Below, in pieces: positions 27,313-33,696 of a DNA stretch of 64,000 nt (its first letter is position 1; each line of letters starts with the position of its first letter). The position numbers were made by a program, and so were the translations under genes. Under the pieces are notes generated by a model. That model was not told the DNA's origin. It made no database searches and worked only from the letters and a program-made list of their open reading frames with translations. The DNA is from DATFVA01 sp963771705 (GTDB taxonomy: Bacteria; Bacteroidota; Ignavibacteria; Ignavibacteriales; Ignavibacteriaceae), in the NCBI GenBank assembly GCA_963771705.1, contig CAVYUP010000006.1, positions 1 to 64,000 of the forward strand, in the 5' to 3' direction.

Positions 27313-28150
27313 TTGTTTTGCCTCCTCTGCTCTTAGGAAGACGGGATTTTTTTTTAGCCTCATCATCAGCTGCCTGAGGAGAGATAAGCTCAAGGAGCCT
27401 TTGATTATCAAGCTTGTCATATATCTCATAGATCTGGATATACTCCCTTACCAGGCGATCTGATTTTTGGGCAATAAGCCTGATCTGCTGAGGGGAGAAA
27501 TTTTGTCTGAAGAGGGTGGCAACCTGAATAAAATCAGAAAGGTAGCGCTTAACGGAGGTCTCCGAATGGTTTGTCTTAAGCTCTATATCTGTGAAGGAAT
27601 AGCCCTTAAAATAAAGGTCCAGGATGACGGATTTATGAGAAAGCCCGGGACCCATATCAAGCTTGGTTCCTCTTGTCATAATGAACTTCCCTTCCTTGCG
27701 CAGGAAGAATACATCCCGCTTAACAGTAGCAGGAGAGGTAGTAAGCAGAAGGGCAAGGTCTTCATAGGTAAGCAGAGCACCCTGATCATAGGCCTGACGG
27801 GTCAGGCGCTCAATACGGTGGCGTCTCATACCGGCAAGACCGTAGTCAGCAAGAACCTCGAAGTCAGTGCTTATATCCATTAGCTTAAGACGGCAGGTAA
27901 CCTTGCGGGTAAGCCTTATGTGTTTGCCGGCCGGCTCAGTTGAACTAACAGCTTCATAGGAAACCTCACCGGAGGAAAGAGAGATATTGGAATGTTCCTG
28001 AAAATAAATAGAGACCTGCTTATAAAAAGCTTCGGCGATGATGGGAGTGAGGTTAAAAGCCTGAGCAAGTTTTTGGATGATTGCATTGCGGGCGTTTTTA
28101 GACTCAAGACGCTTAAGCCCGTAGGCATCATTATCTTGAATTTTATCCAT
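27305..28150 (-). CDS. DUF1670-domain HTH protein, first of a pair
   Basis: The 281-residue protein has an N-terminal region (NARNAIIQKLAQAFNLTPII), a middle segment, then two HTH-like regions (LTYEDLALLLTTSPATVKRD and YSFTDIELKTNHSETSVKRY) separated by GKFIMTRGTKLDMGPGLSHK. The C-terminal half is clearly homologous to the next gene. It starts with ATG after an AGGAGG ribosome site that is itself part of an inverted repeat. The upstream 400 bp hold a palindrome, a strong terminator and the GGGGA repeat region. Proposed role: DNA-binding component of an uncharacterised element. Confidence 0.72.
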   Translation of the reverse strand: MDKIQDNDAYGLKRLESKNARNAIIQKLAQAFNLTPIIAEAFYKQVSIYFQEHSNISLSSGEVSYEAVSSTEPAGKHIRLTRKVTCRLKLMDISTDFEVLADYGLAGMRRHRIERLTRQAYDQGALLTYEDLALLLTTSPATVKRDVFFLRKEGKFIMTRGTKLDMGPGLSHKSVILDLYFKGYSFTDIELKTNHSETSVKRYLSDFIQVATLFRQNFSPQQIRLIAQKSDRLVREYIQIYEIYDKLDNQRLLELISPQAADDEAKKKSRLPKSRGGKTNE

Positions 28151-28202
28151 AGGAGACCTCCTAATCTGTTATGTAAAGATAGTCTCCTGTGGTCATATGA
28201 CC
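28151..28202 (-). promoter_or_regulatory. SD-overlapping inverted repeats and 12-bp palindrome upstream of DUF1670 gene A
   Basis: GGTCATATGACC (28191-28202) is a perfect palindrome 41 bp before the start. On the minus strand AGGAGAC (28188-28182) can pair with GTCTCCT (28157-28151), which directly precedes the ATG. That same CTCCT can instead pair with the AGGAG of the ribosome binding site (28162-28158). The two pairings exclude each other, suggesting an operator plus a possible translational switch. Confidence 0.45.
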
Positions 28203-28330
28203 TAAACTTTAAACAATTAGAGAAATATTGCACTAGAATTCTTAGTTATTTTGTTACTTATCTGTTAACTGATTATTTATAAGTTCTTATATATTAACAA
28301 ATTACCAGATTTCAAATGAATTTAAACAGA

Positions 28331-28357
28331 AAAAGGACACCATTTAGGTGTCCTTTT
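28331..28357 (-). terminator. Strong intrinsic terminator
   Basis: An 11-bp perfect stem (AAAAGGACACC / GGTGTCCTTTT) with a 5-nt loop. On the minus strand it continues into TTTTTCTGTTT, a classic Rho-independent terminator. It ends transcription coming from the ferredoxin gene or from the GGGGA-repeat RNA candidate and insulates the DUF1670 pair. Confidence 0.85.
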
Positions 28358-28551
28358 CTGTCCCCGTACATATCTTTTTTACCTGGTGCAACCCCCACAG
28401 CAAAACTCCCCTGAACTATTCCCCAAAGTTGAGTTTTTTCCAGTTCTCCCCTGGCCGTAAACTCCCCTGGGTCCCGTTGTGTTTCCAGTCTCCCCTGGCC
28501 ACATCCCCAACGTTTTTCCGCATCTCCCCTGCAGCAAAATTTTTAAGAACT
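28331..28551 (-). ncRNA. Candidate structured RNA with eight GGGGA motifs, many in hairpin loops
   Basis: Between the ferredoxin stop and the terminator there is no ORF of note. On the minus strand GGGGA occurs eight times in about 180 nt, five times as CAGGGGAG (plus-strand CTCCCCTG at 28406, 28446, 28462, 28490 and 28524). Several copies are framed by short complementary arms of different sequence: CCAG/CTGG twice, GCA/TGC, AACT/AGTT, ACGT/ATGT (with a G-U pair) and TGT/ACA. GGA in hairpin loops, repeated and followed by an intrinsic terminator, is the architecture of CsrB/RsmZ-type sponge RNAs. It could equally be a long 3' UTR of the ferredoxin mRNA or a protein-binding DNA array. No promoter was identified. 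Confidence 0.4.
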
Positions 28552-28553
28552 AA

Positions 28554-28826
28554 TTAGTCTTCTATCTTTAATACACTATCGACAGGGCAAACTGAAACAC
28601 ATTGAGGTTCATCGTGGAAACCTTCGCACTCAGTACATTTATCAGGAACTATATAGAAATAATCGTTTGAGTAGAAATCTGATTTACCTGATGGTGCAGC
28701 TGCGCCTTCTCCAAAAGTATTACCATCCAATTCCCATTCGTGTCCGCCTTCATAAATGGCATTATTCGGGCATTCCGGCTCACAAGCTCCGCAGTTTATA
28801 CATTCTTCATTAATCCTGTATGCCAT
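28554..28826 (-). CDS. 2[4Fe-4S] ferredoxin, copy 1
   Basis: A 90-residue ferredoxin with CINCGACEPECPNNAI and a second cluster CTECEGFHDEPQCVSVCPVD, in which an 8-residue loop is inserted between the second and third Cys, as in Allochromatium-type (YfhL-like) ferredoxins. It is a soluble low-potential electron carrier. It closely resembles the ferredoxin encoded upstream at 29162-29494, from which it is separated by a 335-bp spacer. Its stop lies directly against the GGGGA-repeat region. Confidence 0.93.
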   Translation of the reverse strand: MAYRINEECINCGACEPECPNNAIYEGGHEWELDGNTFGEGAAAPSGKSDFYSNDYFYIVPDKCTECEGFHDEPQCVSVCPVDSVLKIED

Positions 28827-29161
28827 TACTTTCTCCTTTTGTGTCTTTTTTATGAATTACATTTATCTTTTGTTGATTATAATTAAACTAAAAGTATGCC
28901 ATCAGAAATTCTGAAGAAAATAGAGGTATTTTGCTCAATAAATGGAAAAAAGAGCATAAAAGCTGAATAAACTGAATCTAGGGGGGAAATCTCATTTTCA
29001 GAAAAGAGAAAGGGGTACAGCCATTTCTCGGAATTGGTGAGAATTTGTGACATGATGTACAGATTATTGTTTCTTTCAGAGGCAATTGCCCGAACAGCAG
29101 TAAGGTTGAAGACATATCTTCAGTCCGGGCAATTTTTTTAATATTCGTACTTTACCTGCTA
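28827..29161. other. Intergenic spacer between the ferredoxin genes with a stem-loop
   Basis: This 335-bp spacer holds no credible ORF. Near its right end AATTGCCCG (29084-29092) pairs with CGGGCAATT (29126-29134), with a smaller inner stem TGAAGA/TCTTCA. On the plus strand the stem is followed by T5; on the minus strand, downstream of ferredoxin copy 2, it has no T-tract. It is probably the 3'-end hairpin of copy 2. The rest presumably carries the promoter of copy 1, but I see no clear box. Confidence 0.5.
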
Positions 29162-29494
29162 TCAGCGTCCCAGCTGATCGAGGTAGTCTTTTTTCTTAAG
29201 GAGAGTTTCTTCATCTTCAACATGATTAGGGTCGGGGATACAGCAGTCAACGGGACAAACAGCTGCACACTGGGGTTCATCATGGAATCCTTTGCATTCT
29301 GTACATTTATCAGGTACGATATAGAAGAAATCATCTGAGAAAAATCCTTCTGCACTACTCGGAGCTGCATCGCCTTCGCCATAATTTTTTCCGGCAAGCT
29401 CCCACTGGGCGGCACCTTCATAAATTGCGGTATTAGGGCACTCAGGTTCGCAGGCTCCGCAGTTTATGCATTCTTCAGTTATCATTATTGCCAT
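29162..29494 (-). CDS. 2[4Fe-4S] ferredoxin, copy 2
   Basis: A 110-residue ferredoxin with CINCGACEPECPNTAI and CTECKGFHDEPQCAAVCPVD, the same long-loop arrangement as copy 1, and a C-terminal extension of about 18 residues rich in acidic and basic residues (EDEETLLKKKDYLDQLG) that is absent from copy 1. The C-terminal tail is typical of the Allochromatium class. The pair arose by duplication. Confidence 0.93.
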   Translation of the reverse strand: MAIMITEECINCGACEPECPNTAIYEGAAQWELAGKNYGEGDAAPSSAEGFFSDDFFYIVPDKCTECKGFHDEPQCAAVCPVDCCIPDPNHVEDEETLLKKKDYLDQLGR

Positions 29495-29640
29495 ATCAAT
29501 TTCTCCTGGTTAAAAACTAAAATTGGATTTCCACGGAATGAATTAAGAGTAAAATTTTTGAACTAAATTCAAAAAATACATCAGCAATTTTACTAAAAGA
29601 GTATACAAACATCAATGAAGTTTGAAATACGGAATTATTT

Positions 29641-30363
29641 TTACCAGCCTCCGCTGGCACCGCCCCCGCCGAATGAGCCGCCTCCTCCGCTAAATCCGCC
29701 GAAGGATCCTCCGCCGAATGAGCCGCCTCCACGTGAGCCACCGCCGAATCCTCCAAGTCCCCCTAAGAAAATAAAGCTTCCCAATCCTCTTCGGCCTCCT
29801 CTTAAGAAGAACATTATAATAAAGAAAATAATCATAAGGATTGTTCCGATGGGAGTTTTCTTTTTCTGATCTTCTGGTTTACGTTCAGCGGTATATTCTC
29901 CTTTGACAGCAGAAATTATGGCACTAAGACCGGCACTTACCCCCTGGTAATACTGATTATTCCTGAAATACGGCTTAACTACATTTCTTATTATCGAACT
30001 GGCAAGAGCATCGGGCAAAACGCCTTCCAGGCCGTAGCCGACCTCTATCCTCATCTTCCTGTCGTTTTTTACCACAAGAAACAAAACTCCATTATCGTGT
30101 TCCTTCGTTCCTATCTTATTTTTCTGAGCCACATCCATTGTGTAGTACTCGAGAGGATAATTATCCAGAGTAGGAATCATTAAAAACACAACCTGGTTGC
30201 TGGTTGTATCCTGGAAAGTCTTAAGCTGACTATTAAGGGTGTTAAGCTGACCCTGGCTTATTGTATTCGTAAAATCATTTGCCCAATATTTCAGCTGCGG
30301 TACTTCGGGCTGTGAGTACGCAGCTGAAATAAAGAGCAGAAAAAGAAATATTTTTTTCATCAA
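29641..30363 (-). CDS. TPM-domain protein with glycine-rich C-terminus (YgcG-like)
   Basis: The 240-residue protein has a signal peptide (MKKIFLFLLFISAAYS), a TPM domain of about 130 residues (YWANDFTNTIS, HDNGVLFLVVKNDRKMRIEV, GYGLEG), one hydrophobic helix, and a C-terminal tail made almost only of Gly, Ser and Phe ending in GW. That is the plan of YgcG/TPM_phosphatase proteins, which are regularly encoded next to LemA, as here (4-bp overlap). Probably a membrane-attached, periplasm-facing protein; enzymatic function in bacteria is unsettled. Confidence 0.9.
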   Translation of the reverse strand: MMKKIFLFLLFISAAYSQPEVPQLKYWANDFTNTISQGQLNTLNSQLKTFQDTTSNQVVFLMIPTLDNYPLEYYTMDVAQKNKIGTKEHDNGVLFLVVKNDRKMRIEVGYGLEGVLPDALASSIIRNVVKPYFRNNQYYQGVSAGLSAIISAVKGEYTAERKPEDQKKKTPIGTILMIIFFIIMFFLRGGRRGLGSFIFLGGLGGFGGGSRGGGSFGGGSFGGFSGGGGSFGGGGASGGW

Positions 30364-30965
30364 AACTCTACTTTAGGAGGCGTCTCGGCTCCGGGGGTCG
30401 ACTGAAAATACTGTTTCTGCTGAAAACCAAATATACCGGCAAATATGGTGTTAGGAAATCTTTTTATCGTTGTATTATAATTCTGAACCGTTTCATTAAA
30501 CCTTCGTCTCTCAACAGAGATCCTGTTTTCTGTGCCTTCCAGCTGAGCCTGGAGCTGCTGGAAATTCTCGCTGGCCTTAAGATCAGGGTAGTTTTCAACA
30601 GTTACCAATAAACGGGAAAGTGCGCCGGACAACTGTCCCTGTGCAGCCTGGAATTTCTGGAAAGCCTGGGGATCATTCAGAACTTCCGGTGTAACAGTCA
30701 TCTGACTTACCTTTGCCCTGGCTTCAGTTACATCAGTTAGTACTCCCCTTTCGAAATTAGCATATCCTTTGACGGTATTAACCAGATTCGGTATTAAGTC
30801 TGCTCTGCGCTGATACTGGTTCTCAACCTGACTCCAGCTTTGATTTACCGCTTCATTCAATGTTACCAGGTTATTGTAAGCATTTATTCCCCATATCACC
30901 ATTATAGCGATGAGAACGAGAATAAATCCACCGACTGCGCAGCCGATTACCATACCTCTTTTCAT
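30360..30965 (-). CDS. LemA family protein
   Basis: A 201-residue protein with an N-terminal membrane anchor (GGFILVLIAIMVIWGINAYN) and then the LemA helical domain (VNQSWSQVENQYQRRADLIP, VENYPDLKASENFQQLQAQL, NRISVERRRFNETVQNYN). The family is of unknown function and membrane-associated with an external helical bundle. It overlaps the TPM gene by 4 bp; the two are a conserved pair in many bacteria. Confidence 0.95.
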   Translation of the reverse strand: MKRGMVIGCAVGGFILVLIAIMVIWGINAYNNLVTLNEAVNQSWSQVENQYQRRADLIPNLVNTVKGYANFERGVLTDVTEARAKVSQMTVTPEVLNDPQAFQKFQAAQGQLSGALSRLLVTVENYPDLKASENFQQLQAQLEGTENRISVERRRFNETVQNYNTTIKRFPNTIFAGIFGFQQKQYFQSTPGAETPPKVEF

Positions 30966-31479
30966 TAAGCCTCCATACAGTTGTGTTTAAAGGGCTTTCT
31001 CAGCAGCTGAAGTTTGTCCATGTTCCCAACAGAAGGTTGAGAAAATCATAGCCTGAGATGACAGCTGCAAATTTGAGAACAGCCTCACGTGATTAAATCA
31101 CATATTCAATTTAAAATGAATTTGGTTCAATATCCAATAGAAAAAGAAGAAGAATTACCCCGGGTTAGCTCAATTTGGTACAGGACATTTTGTCACACCA
31201 TGGAGAATTTCAACAGCTGAAAATTGCATTTTTTCGCATATTTGAATTGTCTCATTTTGAGTCCACCTCCGAGTCTTCCCCAAGGTAAATACCAGTCAAA
31301 TACGGTATAACAAATGAGTCTGCCATTTTGTCATACTTGTTGATCCTTTCAACAGTTGAGTGGTGTTTAAACAGCGCATTAAGCGGTGACCTTTAATACG
31401 GAATTTGATTCAAAGCCGGGGGTCTTCTATTCGGGAAATTAATGATGAGTCTGATGGGAAACCAGGAGACAGGCAGAGA
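30966..31479. other. 514-bp spacer with an imperfect 35-bp direct repeat
   Basis: No credible ORF. A composite motif, CATTTTGTCA then 12-13 nt then TTTCAACAG[C/T]TGA, occurs at 31186-31220 and at 31324-31359. A weaker relative may lie near 31027. The spacer lies upstream of lemA and downstream of the YidD-associated operon, so it probably contains the lemA promoter region. Confidence 0.5.
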
Positions 31480-32319
31480 TCAGGGTTTGGGACCGTAATA
31501 TTCATACTGGAGGTAGTAGAGCGCTTTATTCTGAATTTTCACGTTTTCGGTTTCAGCAAATTTTGCGGCGTTTTGTATATTCCCTGTATAGAACCTTAAC
31601 CAGAGGAAGTTACCGATAATGATACCGTCGAATATTCTTTCATCAATAAATGCTTTTACAGTAAGGTAGCCCCACAAAACATTCCAGCCCAGGGAAAGGA
31701 GTCCGCTGAAATAGTGCCCTGTATAAAACTGTCCCGTCCCGGGGATAATATAAGAAAGAATTTTTGCTGTAGTCACGTTATATTGATCGGCAGAGACATT
31801 CTCGCAAAGGGCCCTTAAAGAATCAGATCCCGTTGATTGGAATGCAGACGCGGCATCGTTCCACCTGTCCTCAAATATATAAGCCCATCCCCTCCAGTAG
31901 ATTATTTCATTTTTTCTTTCTCTGAACTTATCATCTTTTTCCATTCGTTCAAGCAGCCTTAGAGCCCCGGGGATTGTCCTTCTCAAAATATTAACCTTGA
32001 CGGCATAAATCTTTGCGTCGAAAAGTTCCGAATCTTTTACTGCCGCCATCTCAGCAAGTGTAAAATACTTAAGGGCGTCCTGAAATTTGCCTCCTTCTTT
32101 ATAGGATTTACCGATGAGCAAATCCGATCTGAATGCATATTCATTTTCGTGATCAAAAAAATTAAGTCTTTTCAGCTCTGTAACTGCATCGAAGTAATTT
32201 TCACTGTTATAAAGGCCCAGGGCGTATTCATATTGACTCTGCAACGTCTGCTGTGCTTTCAATAATGAGCTGAGCAGAACGAAGGTAATCAGGATATATT
32301 TAAGGGGGTGAGTTCTCAT
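31480..32319 (-). CDS. Secreted/membrane protein with C-terminal PGxGQFYTG segment (YidD-associated, B)
   Basis: The 279-residue protein has a signal peptide (ITFVLLSSLLKAQ), a helical TPR-like middle (YEYALGLYNSENYFDAVTEL, ALKYFTLAEMAAVKDSELFD) and a hydrophobic C-terminal part with SYIIPGTGQFYTGHYFSG, a motif like that of TM2/DUF5683 membrane proteins. It is related in layout and motif to its upstream neighbour (4-bp overlap). Function unknown; the operon with a YidD-like protein suggests envelope biogenesis. Confidence 0.7.
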   Translation of the reverse strand: MRTHPLKYILITFVLLSSLLKAQQTLQSQYEYALGLYNSENYFDAVTELKRLNFFDHENEYAFRSDLLIGKSYKEGGKFQDALKYFTLAEMAAVKDSELFDAKIYAVKVNILRRTIPGALRLLERMEKDDKFRERKNEIIYWRGWAYIFEDRWNDAASAFQSTGSDSLRALCENVSADQYNVTTAKILSYIIPGTGQFYTGHYFSGLLSLGWNVLWGYLTVKAFIDERIFDGIIIGNFLWLRFYTGNIQNAAKFAETENVKIQNKALYYLQYEYYGPKP

Positions 32320-33176
32320 CTGCAGAAGTTATAATCTCCCCGATTGTAGTTAAATACTTCAAGGAAGTTCTGTAACTCCGATTCAAAATCAAATCTAATC
32401 TTTGCATTATAAATCTGGGCTGAAGCCGCAGATCCATATATATTTCCTGTGTAGAAGAATGCTGAAACTCCGGTAAATATCCACCCTCTTACGTTATGGT
32501 CAGCCTTAAAATCTGTATAGGCTATATAGCCGAACAATCCTGTAAGGAGTGCGGCAAAAAAACCATCAGAGTAGTTTTCGGTATATACTTTTCCAAGTCC
32601 CGGTACTATGGCAGCAAGGATGCCGGCAAGCCAGGGACTCTTATAAGGAGGATCAATTTTCCATTCGTAAAAGTTTTTAATATCTCTCTTTTGTTCCAGA
32701 GGGAATGCCGAAACGAAGCTATTTTCTGGAGGCAGGCTGTCAGTGGTGTAGAAACAGGAAATATCAGTCAGCCTGTTAAGAAAAGGGTAAAAATCTTTTG
32801 AGGGATCGGATCTTACAAAATAACTATACAGAGAGGAGTAATCCCTGCTCAGGAAGAGTGTACGCGCATATTCCTCCCTGCTTTCCTTATAGTAAGCAGA
32901 GCTGTAAGGGATATTATGAAATCGTTTAAGAGCATCCTCGTACGAGCCAGTAAACTGGAGAGAGAGACCGGATTTGAAGCCGACAGTATCGTTATCATTT
33001 AATTGAAGCCAGGCCTTATACTCATTGGAAGCACGGAGGTAGTCTTTCTGGCAAAAAAGATAATCGGCGAACAGCCTGATGCTGCGGGGTGAATGAAAAT
33101 TAATATTGTGCTGGGAATGTGTCTCCCCGGAGAAAAAGAGCAGGAGGATGCTTAATATCAGGATAGGCTTAATCAT
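32316..33176 (-). CDS. Secreted/membrane protein with C-terminal PGLGKVY segment (YidD-associated, A)
   Basis: The 286-residue protein has a signal peptide (LILSILLLFFSGETHS), a TPR-like helical domain (DYLFCQKDYLRASNEYKAWL), and a C-terminal hydrophobic region starting LAGILAAIVPGLGKVYTENY and containing FFYTGNIYGSA. The same two motifs occur in the next gene (GQFYTG, RFYTGNIQNAA), so they are distant paralogues. It overlaps both neighbours by 4 bp, a tightly coupled three-gene operon. Confidence 0.7.
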   Translation of the reverse strand: MIKPILILSILLLFFSGETHSQHNINFHSPRSIRLFADYLFCQKDYLRASNEYKAWLQLNDNDTVGFKSGLSLQFTGSYEDALKRFHNIPYSSAYYKESREEYARTLFLSRDYSSLYSYFVRSDPSKDFYPFLNRLTDISCFYTTDSLPPENSFVSAFPLEQKRDIKNFYEWKIDPPYKSPWLAGILAAIVPGLGKVYTENYSDGFFAALLTGLFGYIAYTDFKADHNVRGWIFTGVSAFFYTGNIYGSAASAQIYNAKIRFDFESELQNFLEVFNYNRGDYNFCR

Positions 33177-33625
33177 TCACCGCGTACTAAAACAGAAGGA
33201 GGATGATATATTATTTCGGCCGCATCAAGCTTATAGCTGGAAGGAACGTCGTACAATCTTCCGTTCGACGCGTAAGGATAATGATACTGACGATAAAAGA
33301 AATTTGTATCCCGTGTAAGTCTGTCAGCGAACATCAGCGTACCCTGAAAAATATTTGTCTCTTTAACAGATTGAACAAAAAAGGAAGAGCAGGAAGGACT
33401 AAAAGGACAATTATCGCCGTCAACATCGGAAATTAAAATCCAGTAAGCGTGAGCAAAAGAACTGACGAACATATCAGTTACAGAAGCCTTTTCTATTCCA
33501 TAGTTTCTTTCTGTATAAGGGGATTTTACCTGATAAGAGATATCTGCTTTACCCCATCTCTGTGCTTCTGTCTGTGCAGAGAGCAAAGCAGGTACAAATA
33601 ATAAAACGGTTAATATGTACTTCAT
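33173..33625 (-). CDS. YidD-like protein with signal peptide
   Basis: About 150 residues. A Sec signal peptide (MKYILTVLLFVPALLSAQ) precedes a domain with NCPFSPSCSSFFVQSVKE and MFADRLTRDTNFFYRQYHYP, the CxFxPSCSxY...RLxR pattern of YidD membrane-insertion-efficiency factors. Ordinary YidD is a small cytoplasmic protein encoded next to rnpA and yidC, so a periplasmic version in this operon is unusual. The longer frame from 33667 runs through an intergenic repeat; GAGG just before the ATG at 33625 and the signal peptide support the shorter start. Confidence 0.75.
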   Translation of the reverse strand: MKYILTVLLFVPALLSAQTEAQRWGKADISYQVKSPYTERNYGIEKASVTDMFVSSFAHAYWILISDVDGDNCPFSPSCSSFFVQSVKETNIFQGTLMFADRLTRDTNFFYRQYHYPYASNGRLYDVPSSYKLDAAEIIYHPPSVLVRGE

Positions 33626-33641
33626 ATTCTCTTTACCTCTC

Positions 33642-33679
33642 AGCGTCTTAGCGGGGTTTTTGTTCACCGCGTAGACGCT
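33642..33679. repeat. CGTCTTAGCGG-type inverted repeat
   Basis: AGCGTCTTAGCGG (33642-33654) and CCGCGTAGACGCT (33667-33679) are complementary at 11 of 13 positions across a 12-nt loop. It lies between the acyl-CoA dehydrogenase stop and the YidD-like gene and looks like a dispersed intergenic repeat of the CTAAGACGC kind. It lacks a T-tract. Confidence 0.6.
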
Positions 33680-33696
33680 AAGCTGATAATATCATA

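Noticed and set aside
28406..28531. CTCCCCTG cluster as a CRISPR array
   Set aside because: The repeat is only 8 bp and spacing is irregular (16-40 bp); no cas genes lie in the window.
26372..28560. Terminal inverted repeats or target-site duplication around the DUF1670 pair
   Set aside because: Only AT-rich partial matches (for example ATAAGAAC on opposite strands) were found, no better than expected in such sequence.
29615..29869. Proline-rich ORF on the plus strand
   Set aside because: It is the antisense of the glycine-rich tail of the TPM protein; GGN codons read as CCN.
31155..31235. tRNA-like stretch (GGTTAGCTCAATTTGGTACAG)
   Set aside because: It looks like a D-arm, but GCTC has no matching GAGC, there is no TTCGAATC-type T-loop, and no acceptor stem closes.
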